The notes beneath the pieces are model-generated. The model had not been told where the DNA came from and searched no databases. It worked only from the letters and a program-made list of their open reading frames with translations. The position numbers were made by a program, and so were the translations under genes. Positions 1 through 11,799 of a stretch of 64,000 nucleotides of DNA are shown piece after piece. Positions within the stretch are counted from its first letter, which is position 1, and each line of letters starts with the position of its first letter. Source of the stretch: Isoetes taiwanensis (taxonomy: Eukaryota; Streptophyta; Lycopodiopsida; Isoetales; Isoetaceae); assembly GCA_021234155.1 (NCBI GenBank), contig JAJEKV010000004.1:17669310-17733309 (forward strand), written 5' to 3'.

Positions 1-51
1 GCTGCCTAGTGGCGTGACGTTAAAACTACTATCTATCTATCTATCTATCTT
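1..51 (+). repeat. 3' tail of a truncated non-LTR element
   Basis: The window opens with a GACGTTAAAA block followed by a short (CTAT)n array. The same layout, a GGACG(T)TAAAA block running into a short tandem array, closes several other elements here (1,851; 11,500; 22,337; antisense at 27,021). I read it as the 3' end of a LINE-type copy whose body lies left of the window. Confidence 0.5.
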
Positions 52-239
52 TGATTTGTTGAAAATTCTGGACCAAAAAACACCTCTAGGTGTTTGTTGA
101 AAGAAGCGTCAGCCGACCATTTTACATATTTTCATCTGGTACTTTTGCTATATAGGAACATTAAGATTTGGAGCAAGCAATTATTGTTTCAGATTTGTCT
201 CCAAATAATCTGGTATTTGTTTGCAGATTTGCAGACTTT

Positions 240-690
240 TTGAAGCAAGCAACTATTGCATTTGAAAACGTCATAGCAAGCAAGTCTTCCAAGCAATGCC
301 ATGCCATCTTTGTTGTCTTTCATCCTCCAAGCAATGCTATGCCATCTTTGTTGTCTTTCATCTCAACAGCAATGTCACACAAGCAACTGTTGCATTTGGA
401 GACATGTCATACCAAGCAAGTTTTGCAAGCAACCCCATGCCATCTTTGTTTTCGTTCATCTCTTTCGCAACATCAGGCAAGCAACTCTTGCATTTCAAGA
501 CATGTCATACCAAGCAAAGTGTTGCAATCAACGCCATGCCATCTCTATTGTCTTACATTGAAGGTACACAACAGATCTAGGACATGTCTTTACATAGAAT
601 GCATTCAATGTCCAAACGTATCTAAGCCACGTCTTTACATGGAATGCCCTCAATGTCCAAACAGATCTATCTTTTTTAATAATGCACTCT
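240..690 (+). repeat. Degenerate direct repeats (GCCATCTTTGTTGTCTTTCA type)
   Basis: The motif GCCATCTTTGTTGTCTTTCA recurs about four times between 298 and 560. It is interspersed with two copies of GACATGTCATACCAAGCAA and many AAGCAA words. From 583 to 668 a second pair of repeats of about 55 bp (GTCTTTACATRGAATGC followed by TCAATGTCCAAAC) follows. Open frames here come from the repeats and resemble no protein I know. Nothing recognisable is seen from 700 to 1,100. Confidence 0.6.
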
Positions 691-1119
691 ATGCTTGACT
701 TTTGCTTTATGTAATCAAGAGTCCCCTTTAGCAAGAGAAATCACTGAATAATATTGCAACATAGCATGCATAAAGTTTATAATATATCCAATAATGCTTA
801 TCTCTAGATGGTTTTTCATTTAATATCGGATGTACCTTTGAATATCAACGTTTTAATATGATGTTGTTTTAAGGCTAGGGTCGACGTCGACAAAATATAT
901 GTAAAACATTAGAATATTTGTTTCATGCTGGGAATTCTTAAATGCATGTTTTATAATATTTGTTATGATGTTACTCTAGATCAAGCAACCACCATCAAGA
1001 ATATTACATCTGCTATGATAAAAGTATATCTTTTAAGAAATAAGACAACCACCATCGAGAATATTTGTTGACTCATTACCTCTTGCCTTGAACATTTTCC
1101 TAGAATGTACATTTTGCAG

Positions 1120-1423
1120 GCCTTGACAATTTAGGTTTATCCTTCTGGAGCCAAGGGCTATATTTTCCTACTCAAAAGAAAGCAATTCAAACAGTCATGT
1201 CCTCTCCCTACCATCTCCGGGTATGGCTTCATCAACTAATCCATCAGAACACGATATTGGAGATTGCAGCAAGTCCATTGATAGTTTATCCAACCGTTTA
1301 GAGACCGATGGTGAGAATCTGCATGTTGAGCATCCATCAAACTACAAGAAGAACCTGAAAAGAAGGAAAGTAGCAACAGAGTCCACAGATAAAGACTTCT
1401 TTATCTATGGATCCAACTAATAG
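1120..1423 (+). pseudogene. Exon-like gene fragment, 65-codon frame
   Basis: An apparent acceptor (ATTTTGCAG, ending at 1,119) and donor (TAG|GTGAGC, after 1,423) bracket an open stretch. Inside it, 1,223-1,420 reads as a hydrophilic 65-residue peptide with a basic KKNLKRRK motif that could be nuclear-localising. The frame closes with TAA three bases before the donor, so it is a broken or mis-framed exon. I do not recognise the family. It lies upstream of a Helitron 3' end at 3,880 in the same orientation, and Helitrons commonly carry captured exons, so capture is a reasonable inference. No flanking exon could be joined convincingly. From 1,424 to 1,850 nothing is recognisable. Confidence 0.35.
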
Positions 1424-1850
1424 GTGAGCAGAACTGTTCGTGTTTTGAATAATTATGTTTCATTATACAATGCCATTAAGTTTGGATTTTCTCTTCCTTA
1501 TACAGGTCTGTTTGCCCAAGGGAAATAACCCCATTTAGAGGTGATGATGGAAGTATGCTGTTGTGCAATTGTACCGTGATACGATTGGGTCCCTTATCAC
1601 CCTGATTGTTTTTTATGTTCCATTCAAGCTGACTGTCAATCATTCCTGCATTGATCTTCAATTGAAATTGGGTTGCGGGCTGAGCACCATAAGCACCAAC
1701 ATCATGTGTGCTGAATCTTTGGTAGACCCAACCATCATGTTACTTCATAGTCTAGAATTCAAATTATGTTACGAGACAAGGTGCCTCAAATTAAACAGTT
1801 CAATTGAGAAGGGTCCAAGTCTAGATACACATAGTTCTTATATCTACAAT

Positions 1851-1987
1851 TGGTTTTTCCCTTGAAAACCTTTCGAGGCAGGGGTTTTTTAATCATAGTA
1901 GTAATGATTGTACTAGCCCATTGTATGGGTCCCATGACCTATTGGTCTCCGTGGACGTTAAAAAACTATTCTATTCTATTCTATTCT
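1851..1987 (+). mobile_element. LINE 3' end with (TTCTA)n tail
   Basis: A hairpin-like GGTTTTTCCC...GGGGTTTTTTAATC block is followed by TGGGTCCCATGACCTATTGG, TCTCCGTGGACGTTAAAAA and then (TTCTA)n. The reverse complement of the same blocks ends the LINE at 27,021-29,516, which does encode a reverse transcriptase. This is therefore a severely 5'-truncated copy of that LINE family or a close relative. Confidence 0.65.
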
Positions 1988-3852
1988 TTGCAATGGAATA
2001 AATTCTGTATAAGGTGTATACCTTCTATTCTTTGCCTAATTAGAAGTTCCCTAGCAACATACTGCCTTTGAAGCAACTTCAATATTTGTGCGGGTAATTT
2101 TTGTACATATTAAACTATGCTATCTATTATGAAGGCAAATTGCTCGAGTTAGCAAACCTCTTGGGTCATGCTGTTCATAGATTTTGTCTACTTTAATTTG
2201 CTATAAGTGATATATTGTTGGGTTTCTATGCTACGGAACTCCAAATCCCATGGCAATACTCTTTCATCATTCCAATGTCCACAAGCAACTCCAAATCCCA
2301 TGATCTATATAGTGTCCGACTTATAGGCACATGCCCAAAGCTCCTAGGAAATTATTCTATTGCGAATTGCAAGGAATCATGGAATCATGCTAGAATTAGA
2401 CATCCAATTCTAGGTAGAATTTGGCTTTCTAACATTCTTTGTATTACCATCTGGATTATATGCTAAAGTTTTTAATATTATACCCTGGATTTTAAACATG
2501 CGACTCTTATCAAACTAAATCAGTTTTAGTGTGTCTTGCCATAACCAGACATGTGTGTCTTGGCCTTAATGAATATCCTGTATAGAAACAGCATGAAAAC
2601 ATCTGATGTGTGCTTATGTGATTTCCTGTTCAGTTTTGTATGTTTGATCAGTTTTGGCGTGATATTTGATCATGACGCAAGCTCTTCATCTAGCCAGGCA
2701 ATTCGTTTAAAAATTTATAACGTGCGTCCTGCTTCTTCAGAAACAAATCTTAGACACAACCATGGGTGTTTCAGAAGATGAGTCTGACCAGATAGTTCCA
2801 AATGAGCTATCTGGCCAGACTGGTCTTTCAAGACCCTCATGATTGTACCTGCTCCATTAGGCTCAACAACTCAATCTAAGGTAGGGTCTCATACAATTTT
2901 CATGCTTCCACTTATGGAATTCAGTTTAATTCTTATATAGTTTTGAGATGAGATATACATCTCCACTCCAAATTGGTGATTTCCTTGAGACTTTCAATGG
3001 ACTTTTATTTCTCTGAAGCAATAAGAAGACACAACTCTTCTTTCATCATCAAATTGAGTATCAAGAGCTTGCAAATCTCTAGCCAAGCAGTCCATAGAGG
3101 TGGCACCCCTCAACTTAGAAGGAGAATGTGACCTTCTCTTAGATACCAAACCACATATTCAAGCCACCTACTTCAATGAATGCATACCAAGTTCCATCTT
3201 ATGGCATTATGTTGTTTCAAGTGTTTATCAATGATGCGGTTTGCGGGGTCTATACTAAGGATTAGATGAGGAACTTATCTGCGACCTTTGTTATTAGTCA
3301 AAGTTATAGTTCTAACTACCATTTGCTAATAGATGTAACAAATCACGTTCAATTATAGGGTCATTCTATTTTGTTATTGCAAAGGGTTTGTGAGTCATAT
3401 ACAACTAGGAATATTATTTACAACATTCTAATATTTTAGCGTGCCCTTGGAATAAACATTTCAGTTTGTCTATATCATATGATTATTAAAGGATGGCAAT
3501 CCGTTCTCCATTTCTTTGAAGTATTCTTCACTTTACATGCCAAACAAATGGCAATGGATTCACTACACCTATTGTAAGCAATATACACTCCACTTTTATA
3601 GTACGTTTAAATGCAATTGTCATTTTACAATGAAGGAAACCATTGCATCTTTAACTCTGTTGCATGGATCCAAATGCCATGAAGAAAATAGAGTTGTTGA
3701 ATTTCAATAGTTCCAATTGTTTGAGCTTTCCATAGTTGTAGATTTGGCATCCAACTTAGACAATAATTTAAAAGGAGCATCATTGACAACCCTACATATG
3801 TTCCTAAATCCTACATCTTATTCATATAATTCTATAATAAAATTGTAGTTAC
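1988..3852. other. AT-rich stretch without a clear gene; possible Helitron body
   Basis: No long coding frame is present. Around 2,700-2,880 there is an exon-like patch preceding a possible donor (AAG|GTAGGG at 2,878-2,886). The reading frames are short and unrecognised. The stretch leads directly into the Helitron-type terminus at 3,853-3,880 and may be the interior of that element; its 5' end could not be placed. Confidence 0.3.
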
Positions 3853-3880
3853 GCCCGGCAACGCCGGGCACCATAACTAG
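3853..3880 (+). mobile_element. Helitron 3' terminus (hairpin plus CTAG)
   Basis: A GC-rich stem-loop, GCCCGGC-AAC-GCCGGGC at 3,853-3,869, stands in AT-rich DNA. It is followed after 7 bases by CTAG and a host T at 3,881. A short subterminal palindrome followed by CTRR and insertion before T is the standard Helitron 3' end. The same hairpin and spacing occur again at 6,252-6,280. No Rep/helicase is seen nearby, so the copy would be non-autonomous. Confidence 0.7.
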
Positions 3881-4043
3881 TTTTATATCAATCCCAAAGT
3901 TTGTAGAGTGACGCTATTGGTCTCCCCATATGGCTGCAAGTTAAGTCTGTTAAATGTTACACTTCTGTTGCTTCTGTTTGTTGGACTTTCAAATGTTCTC
4001 ACATTTTTTATAATACATGACTTTGACTGAAATCTTATATTAG

Positions 4044-4615
4044 GAGTTTGAAGAGAACCTCAAGTTTATTGCAGATTCGAATCCCCACAGATATTTTAAA
4101 AGGACACATTTGTAGTGGTATATTGTCCTGCCCCTTAGATAGTATGAAATATCCATTGTGTGTATATAATTACTGTATATTTTCAGTATTTTTATATCTG
4201 TCTACCTATACAGTTGTTTTGCATCGATTTCTGTCCATTTCATATATTTTGCATGCAGGCATGGAATTTTTTTTTAGTTTTGCAGACGAGGTCTACAATG
4301 ACGTGACACTCAAATGATTGTATAGCTCCACCTTTATGGATCTGTTTTCATTTCTAAAGCAAAGATCCCTTATTTTGCTTTCTGCTAATCTTTTTTTTTC
4401 ATATGTCCAGTCTTACATTAAGGGTTCATTCTTCAAAGCTTCCGCTACAGTGTTGTATTACGCCAAAAGTTGGAAGGTGAGCGATATAAAATAACTTGGA
4501 CGGTGAACGGTGTAAAATATTCCAAGTTATTTTCTTTTTCTCATTCTGTTCATCCAACATGCAGACCTTTCATTTTGGAGCAAATGCTGACCTAGAGACC
4601 TTAAAAAATCAATGA
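4044..4615 (+). pseudogene. Gene fragment with apparent short exons and introns
   Basis: Exon-like pieces share one strand with plausible splice sites. At 4,044-4,115 an open piece after TTAG reads EFEENLKFIADSNPHRYFK before a stop. At 4,411-4,476, after TGTCCAG, a 22-codon piece reads SYIKGSFFKASATVLYYAKS.. and ends at GTGAGC. At 4,565-4,615, after ATGCAG, a 16-codon piece reads TFHFGANADLETLKNQ and stops. The last two join in phase across an 88-bp intron. I cannot name the family. The fragment sits between two Helitron 3' ends and may have been captured by the second one. The intron contains an inverted repeat (4,488-4,500 with 4,521-4,533). Confidence 0.35.
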
Positions 4616-6251
4616 GAAGTAAGTTAAAATATGTCACTATCATGTTCAAGTTGTTACAACATATAATATAAATTACAAACACCCAAAATTATGCAGGTGT
4701 TTCTCTTTGAAGGAGGATACCTAATATACTGTTGTTTATGGAACTGCATAAACACAAGGGATTTGCCCTCGCACCATCATTTTGGGTATATAAAGTGAAC
4801 TCACAAACCCACTCTAAGTCTAACTTGAATTGGGTGCCAATCTAAAATCACTCCAAAATGACGAAAAGCAAGCAGTATTGATCCGCTAAAAAAAAAGGGA
4901 ATGCAGTGTTAAACATGCAAACACAACTACAACTGCAACAATAAATTATGCAAAACTACTTATACATATTTGAAACTAAGATTTGTAACGAAGCAGTAAC
5001 AATGAATATTGCAAAAACTGCATATAAGATCACACGACGCCCCCAAGGGATATTTGGAGGTCAAATACTCAGAAGAGAAAAATTACTGATGTAATCTAGC
5101 ACCATCCCAATCACATGAATCTCATTGTTGTGCTAGAGGGATACTCTCCATTTTTTTATATGTAGTACCCCGAGATAAACGGCCTCAAATTGTGCCTGCT
5201 TCCTTGAGCACTCCTACATGATGCTGAGGAACATAAGTTCAGCCATAAATGTCTGGGTAATTGGATGTGGAAGAGTAAAAGTCATTTGCCGAGATCTGAA
5301 ATATTGCTTCTTAAAGGGGTTTGATGGCAAGAGAGATTCTATGAGGTTACAAATTAAAGAAACATGAACTTTTACATGCAAAGGGCAATCCTTATGCCAC
5401 TACTAAAGGATGATGAAATAATTAAGAACATAACAGAGTGGTTGCCTAGAACACCTATGACACATTCAGGTGCAAATCAAGTTGCTAATGAGAATGATGC
5501 GGGGTTATTCTACTGAATTTTTAAATGTCTAAACTCCAAGTCAGATGCCTCCGCATTAATTCACATTGAAGGTTGACATGAAGATCATGTTACTAAGGTC
5601 TACTTCTACATATAACACACTTAAGTTAAAAGGCAGGTAAGAACGGAGAAGCTCCTACTTCGCATTGCCTGGCAGCGCAATTTAATTGCATATCTTCGAC
5701 GGTTTTGCGGTCGGATCCGGGCCACCTGTATATCTTACTATTTGAATGTTCGGTTGGCTCCAAATTAAGATGCCAACCATTAACCATTGAAACCATGGTC
5801 TTACATCTTAAATATTTACAATATATACATTTCCCTTGGGTTCAACTAGACCATTAGAGTAAGTGTTTATTTTTCACAGAACAATTCTAGGTTGCACCAT
5901 TATAAGATCTGTCATGCATAATTATTTGGTGAATTCCAACATTCCTCCTTCACACCCATGGGCTTATATGAACAACCACATCTAATATAAAGGTTGACAC
6001 GACCATCATGGTGCATATACATTTTAACAAGACATGGGTAGTCAAATTTAATAATTTGACTACATAGTCAAGGCCTTCAATACCCCAAAGTTAATGCATC
6101 TATTGGACAATATCATTTTAGTATCCTATAAAAAGGGACCCCAGAGGACACCTAGAAGAAGGAATAAGTAATTATCCAAATGCAACAAGGTGCAATGTCA
6201 TCTATAAATGCAAGGAATTAGGTTTAATTTCTACAATGGAACTGTATTTAT
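4616..6251. other. No gene seen; probable interior of second Helitron copy
   Basis: There is no coding frame of note and no repeat I can match within the window. The sequence is AT-rich, apart from a GC-richer patch at 5,640-5,720. It ends at the Helitron hairpin at 6,252. The 5' boundary could be anywhere between 3,881 and about 6,000. Confidence 0.3.
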
Positions 6252-6280
6252 GCCCGGCAACGCCGGGCACCCATTACTAG
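6252..6280 (+). mobile_element. Helitron 3' terminus, second copy
   Basis: The stem-loop GCCCGGC-AAC-GCCGGGC at 6,252-6,268 is followed by ACCCATTA and CTAG at 6,277-6,280, then T. It matches the terminus at 3,853-3,880 base for base in the hairpin and differs only slightly between hairpin and CTAG. Two same-orientation ends 2.4 kb apart imply two related insertions, or one element with a duplicated end. Confidence 0.7.
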
Positions 6281-6499
6281 TTGTATCTTATAAGATTGAT
6301 GCACGTTCGTCACCTTATCGTAATGCTGAGGACAACATTATGCTAAAGGGAAGAGAATGTGACATTCTCCTAAGATATATGGTATAAATACATATAATTT
6401 AGGCCACATCACCATACAAGCCTACCTTAGTAGCCTTGTATACCTAGTGTGGAGAAGGGAGCATGGCTAAGTCATTGTATATAATTTTGCTAACCTTAG

Positions 6500-7690
6500 G
6501 TATGGAACCATTTCTACATGGCTTCATCCTATTGGCGACCCGCCACACGGATGCACCCTATTGGAGCCACATGGCATGACATAAAAACCCTAACCTACTA
6601 ATGGCCAAACCCTAACCTTAGGCCATTTCCCAGCTCCAACACTCTTGGAACCCTGTTCGGGCTCGAAACTCCATTTCGAGAATCGTCTGCTGCAGCATCC
6701 ATAGTGCAGCAGCCCCAGGAGTGCGTGCACATCAGAAGGAGTGGGAGCTACCCCAAACCACTCCAGAGCGATGGAGATGCCAGGAGCGGGTGGAAGTTCC
6801 TCCGGAGCAGGTATTTAGAGTAGTTTCCTTGGTAGATCATCTGCAAGTTAGTAGCCTGGTGGAGATGATGCTTCTAAATTAGACCCCTTAATATCTATTA
6901 TATGCGGCATGTGGATAGAGTCCACCAGGCTATGGAGCTTATGGAGTGATTGAGCACCACATAACAGAGGCAGCGGCAAGATAGAGGGAGGTCCCTGCTG
7001 AGGGGGACTACAAGGGACCTATAGTAGACTAGGCTTATAGCCAGCCACTTCGAGAGGGCCAGGTATGGGTCCAACACTTCCTAGGTCAATGATGTTGCTC
7101 TGACTCTCAAGAGTTGCAGGTGTTGGCCTAGATCTTGTTTTGGGGAATTCAGTCGGGGAAGGATACGATCCTCTAGTCGTCTATTGAGCCACTGCACTCT
7201 GGGAAGAGGAGATGCAACCCTTCCTACCTCATCGGACCAGGCAGATGCAACACTTCCTACCTCATCGGACCAGGGAGATGCAACTCGGAGTAGTCTCCTT
7301 TGGTGGTACCAAGAGACTGCATATCCGACAGGTTACAGTCACGGCATAGCCTGATTTAGCCCGTCTGCATAGTATGCACAGGAGGGGCGGATGGAATGGT
7401 CAACCCTAGCCATTGTTTATTTCCAAGTCATTGACATAACTCGGTCTGCTCTATCTTGAGACTCCAATGGTCAGATTACTCTCCCCACGAGTCTGAGCCT
7501 CGGTAGGAGCTTGTCTGATGGATGATATATTGATGTATATGGACAATCTATAGATGGATAGTACTACCCTTCGTGATAGCTGATTGTATTGTTATTGCTA
7601 GTGCTGATGTTTGTATATGTTTCTGCTGTTATAGGAGCCCATAAAGAAACGGCGCACAAGACATCTTCGTGTTCTTTTCCCGCGCCCTGG
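6500..7690 (+). mobile_element. Partial LTR related to elements A and D
   Basis: This stretch shares an ordered series of short blocks with the two full LTRs at 47,081 and 58,491: an ACCCTAA-rich start, a conserved GCACAGGAGGGGCGGATGGA block (here at about 7,377), a CCAGGGAGATGCAACTC-like block, GAGTCTGAGCCT..GTAGGA and a late TAGGAGCCC block. No primer-binding site or coding sequence follows. At about 7,690 it runs straight into an antisense copia fragment. It is therefore a truncated or solo LTR; neither TG nor CA end could be fixed. Confidence 0.6.
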
Positions 7691-7697
7691 CCATTTC

Positions 7698-9255
7698 AGG
7701 AGGGGGATAATGCGGCTGATGTCGTTAGATGGGGGATTTCCTTCGAGATGTATGATGGGGCATTGTATATTGGGTGAGGAGCAGCACAAGGTCCCTCTTG
7801 TGGGTGCGCAAGAACTCCCCCTTGCTGCTGCAACACTGCTTCCAAGATTTCTTCATCGTTTTTATCATCACCCATGATGGTTCCATCAATATCCCTAGGA
7901 GGAGGTACTACTCGAACTGCCATTAAATCTTTATAGACAAGATGCTCTCAGAAAACAACATCTCTTCTATAAAAGATCCTTCACTGATGAAGATCATATA
8001 GGCGGCTACCCTTGACGCCATCAACATATTCCAAGGAAATTGCCACTTGAGATCTAAGATCCAACTTTCTTTGCTTTTCTTCAGGAACACGTGCATATAT
8101 GCCAAGCATCCAAAAATTTGAAAGTCTGCTATACTTGGCTTTGACCTGTACTCGTATGGAGTTCTTCCATTAACAGTGAGTACTCAATTTCTGATATACA
8201 TTGTTATCATCAATGCTTCACTCCAAAAATACTTAGGCAGTCCTGAATGTGCCAGCATGCATCTAACTGCCTTGACTAAGTCCATTTCATCCTCTCAGCA
8301 ACACCATTTTGTTGAGGAGTATAGGGATTTGTGCATTGTCATTGGATTCCCGCCAAAGCACAATACGAATTGAATGCATCTGGCGTGTACTCACCATCGC
8401 CATCACTACAAAGCACTTTCAAAGGACGATTCATCGCTTGTACGAGGGCATGATAGTGTTTGAAACTGATAAATGCCTTCGATTAGCGAGCTAATATGTA
8501 CACATTCACCCTTCGAGAATAATCATCAATGAATGTGACAAAATACTTCTTGTGACCAAGTGATTCTGGTTGTAGAGCTCCACAAATATCACTATGTACC
8601 AAATCTAGAATGTCGTCAGTCCAAATATTGCTTTATTGAGGAAAGAACTTCCTATGCGACTTGCCTAGCACACAAACATCACAAAAATCCACTCGTGCTC
8701 GAACATTGATGGCCAATCCATCAACTAAGTGCTTGCGATACATCTCCTTGATCGTTGCAAATTGAAGATGCCCAAGCCTTCGATGCCACAAGTTCTAACT
8801 GTGAGCACATCTTCTCTGGACTAGAAATCTGTTCAGGGACTATCTTTGCATCCAATCTGTACAAAGATTCATATTGCTTGCATGTTGCCACTATCTGTAT
8901 ATCTGTTACAAGAACTTGATAACCACAGTGATTAAACAACACTTCGTAACCGGCATCAGCCATTGCTCCAACTGATAGCAAGGTCTTTCGTGATCCTTGG
9001 TACAAAAAACACCCTCAAATCACGCTTGTATCACCTGTAGGATTCCTGATCTGAATGTTGTTCGTGCTCATAATATAATGGGGTGTATCATCTCCCAAAA
9101 GAACACTCTTTTCCCCAGCTATAGGCTACAAATCCTGGAAATGTTCAGCAGCGGGTGTCATGTGTTGAATTGTCTCGGTGTCAACCCAAAGAATCCCCTG
9201 CTCTTGGGTGAAAGCTTGTTAGGGTGCCACTTTTGGAACCTGCATAAGTATGTAC
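7698..9255 (-). pseudogene. Ty1/copia polyprotein fragment (protease end, GAG-pre-integrase, integrase)
   Basis: Read on the minus strand from about 9,240 downwards, the frames run through a degraded protease edge (..QHMTP..), then LLSVGAMADAGYEVLF and LYRLDA (copia GAG-pre-integrase), then KEMYRKHLVDGLA and FCDVCVLGKSHRKFF with its metal-binding Cys residues. The integrase core follows (VHSDICG and FIDDYSRR around 8,500-8,620), and the integrase C-terminal region (..RRDVVFSE) lies near 7,950. Several stops and frameshifts break it. The reverse transcriptase that should follow is absent, because the fragment ends against the LTR remnant at about 7,690. It is a dead, truncated element. Copia assignment is firm from domain order. 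Confidence 0.85.
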
Positions 9256-9259
9256 ATTA

Positions 9260-10050
9260 GATACTTTAAAACTGGGTACTTTCTCATTTTTCTCTTCATT
9301 AAAAAATTCAAAAATTCAGAACAAAAGTCAAGGACATGCTAATATTCAAAGTTAAGATAAAGATAATGTTGTCAAATGGCAAATACACAACAATTCTAAA
9401 ATGTTCTTTTCATTGAGATATTACGTAGGTACTCAATACCCAACTATTGACTACCTTTTTGGGTACTTTTATGGTTCCTAAATGATACTTTTTACGGCAC
9501 ACCCTAACATACTTTTACCCTCTTCTTTTTGTATGGCATTTCCAGTTCTAAATTTTGCCATAAAGCCTATTTCATCTTCTAAGTCTATTGTCAATGCATG
9601 CTGTTTGCTTTTTCCAACACGCAATGAACATTCCCATTGCATAAATGGCACAAAAAGAGCGAAGCAAAAGTGGCATATATGTACACAAATGGCATATAAT
9701 TTGCCATTTGCGCACATATGTGCCATTTATGCTCCATGCCTAGATACGTGCCTCCTGCCGCTTTGGCGCCTGCCGCTTTGGCGTGAGCGCCTAGGCGCCC
9801 AGGGGCCCATGCCCCTCTAGCTCATGTAAGAATCAGTAGAGGGGGTAGCATCAATCATGGGCGACGCGACGGCGAAAGATTGGGACCCGGTTCGCAAGAA
9901 GCGGGGATTTGGGATTAGGCAGTACCATAGCAAACATCTTCACCCGTCGACTCAGCAAGGAGCGTTGGCAAACCAAGTCTCCAATTCGACCGACATCTCA
10001 GGCGTCATGCCCTAGTAACTCCAAGTAAGCACCAAGTTACAGTTCCAATT
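9260..10050. other. No gene; contains a hairpin and short direct repeats
   Basis: An imperfect inverted repeat with 23-base arms lies at 9,672-9,694 and 9,702-9,724 around a 7-base loop. CTGCCGCTTTGGCG occurs twice in tandem near 9,755-9,783. Open frames here on both strands are mutual shadows with no family resemblance. Confidence 0.4.
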
Positions 10051-10687
10051 CAGGTTTGTTCTGCAGCAACGCCCCGAGGTCAACAGAGACCCCCATCCGC
10101 AATTTTGGCCATAGGCATCAGGCCCTGAGGGCCTTCAGGTCATGCTCGGGTAAATTCCTATCAGGAGTAATCAGCAAGATACAAAAACGTGGACTTCATA
10201 TATCGATTCATTTGAGTTCTCCGGCCCAGCCCGTGGTTGTCATCTACCATCTGCCATGTCGGCCATAGGTACCAGATATTAGCTTCGTTTGAATTCACCT
10301 AGACTGTATTGTGCCCGGTGTTGTTCACCAGGCTACTTCCCTAGCTTTGATTTTCATATAGAGTTTCGAAGTTCCCGACCCGGTTAAGTTCGTTGGCGTA
10401 TTTTTCAATCGACCCATACCTGATTTCTCAATCGACTTCAACCTGTTTTTTTTTGGTTGGAAATCATAACACATATCTCCACTGCGCCCATATCCCATGG
10501 CTAAGCGTGGACAACGTCGCCAAAACTTTACTGGGGCAGAGCTTCTGCGTGTCACATGGCTTCAACATTTTCAGCTTTCAGAATTTGATCTGATAAATCA
10601 ACACGCCTCACTTCAAACGGATTCTTCGCTCTTGCCCTTAATATCGGACCAACATTTCCTTTTTGGACACCTTGCAGAAAGCATCTC

Positions 10688-11053
10688 TTGCAGGCCCCAT
10701 CATTTCCTTGGACGGTAAGCTCCTGGTCCGCCATCTTGGAAGCAGGTACCTCACAGACATCTCCCTCCTCTTGCCCAAAATCCCATACTGATGCCCAAAC
10801 CCAAACCCTCATGAGCCCATGTACTGATGACGGGGTGGAAACAGAAGAAGCTGGTGGGATTGCCGATGTGAAGATGACTGATGATGGGGTGGAAACAGAA
10901 GCTGGTGGGATTGCTGATGTGAAGGTGACTGATAAAGATCATGATGGCACACAAGAGCAAGCACAGGAGCACAGTCCCACGCAGGAGGATTCTAGGAACA
11001 CGCAGCGCAGAATCCGCCGGCAAAGAAGCAAAGCTACAGAGACAAGAGCTTGA
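10688..11053 (+). CDS. Unidentified ORF with tandem 17-18-residue repeats
   Basis: This 121-codon frame has a serine-rich start and a centre with two near-identical acidic units. Each begins TDDGVETE and ends GIADVK; they are encoded by 54 bp at 10,823-10,876 and 51 bp at 10,877-10,927. The C-terminus is Arg/Gln-rich and basic. Changes between the units are mainly third-position or conservative, which suggests the frame was once translated. I do not recognise a family. A LINE 3' end lies 450 bp downstream on the same strand, so this could be part of a LINE first ORF, but no zinc knuckle or RNA-binding domain is visible. The sequence from 10,050 to 10,687 shows nothing identifiable. Confidence 0.35.
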   Translation: MQAPSFPWTVSSWSAILEAGTSQTSPSSCPKSHTDAQTQTLMSPCTDDGVETEEAGGIADVKMTDDGVETEAGGIADVKVTDKDHDGTQEQAQEHSPTQEDSRNTQRRIRRQRSKATETRA

Positions 11054-11499
11054 ATTTGCGCATTGTCGGCCGCTGCGAGGCAAGTCCCGCCTTTAGATGT
11101 AGAGCAGTGACTAACTTCTTCACGATATTATGCAAATTCAAAGGCCGCCATTATTACAAATAAGCGCGGGGTTGGGGCTCGAGAGACCGGACCGACCCGC
11201 CATATAGTCGTCGCAGTTCAATAGCCCGGGGGAAAGTCGTATGTCCTTCAACATGGAAGTCATCCGAAAGACACCCAGTTCTTCGTTCAAGAGGATCTCT
11301 CCGCTCCGGTGACGGGATGGCGCCGGGAGTTATGTAAAGGTGCGAAGCTAGGCTTCGAAAATGAAGGGGCAAATGTACCGGGGAGGCACAGCGATTGTCC
11401 GAGACCAGTGGCCGCAGAACCCATGGTTTGGTTATGTTTAGCTCATATGCATGTGCACACTTATTATTATTTGTGTTATGTTTTTTCATGTTCATATTC

Positions 11500-11607
11500 T
11501 TTTTCCTTTGTCACGGTGATCGGGCTTATGCCCCATCTTTTGTATTGGGTCCCATAACCCGTTTGGGTTTTCGAGGACGTTAAAATTTTATCTTATCTTA
11601 TCTTTCT
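11500..11607 (+). mobile_element. LINE 3' end with (TCTTA)n tail
   Basis: TGGGTCCCATAACCCG, TTTTCGAGGACGTTAAAA and a (TATCT)n run form the same terminal layout as at 1,851, but with a different tail unit. Between 11,054 and 11,500 nothing else is recognised. Confidence 0.6.
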
Positions 11608-11786
11608 CTGCGATTTATACCTATTTTTGTAATAGTGGCAGTATCTGAGGGCTTCCTCTCTGTGCCTTCAACTACTCCATAAAGGTCTTTCTCGATAAGA
11701 TGAAACTTCATCTTAACCTGCCATGTATGAAAATTTTTACCATTAAAATTTTCAATGACATACTTGCCTCCAAAAATCGTCTCCAT
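11608..11786 (-). pseudogene. Ty1/copia gag N-terminal fragment
   Basis: The minus-strand frame starts METIFGGKYVIENFNGKNF, continues HTWQVKMKFHLIEKDLYGVVEG and stops after about 62 codons. The arrangement F-x-G-x-N-[FY]-x-x-W-x-x-x-[MF], followed by a charged helix and an L[WY]..V motif, is typical of the start of plant copia gag. The rest of gag is missing because the fragment abuts the LINE tail at 11,607. The likely order is that the LINE copy and this fragment were joined by insertion or deletion. Confidence 0.7.
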
Positions 11787-11799
11787 GCCCGCTCGCTTT

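Noticed and set aside
9672-9724. 23-base inverted repeat as a transposon end or terminator
   Set aside because: No matching partner, target duplication or adjacent gene; it stays a simple hairpin.
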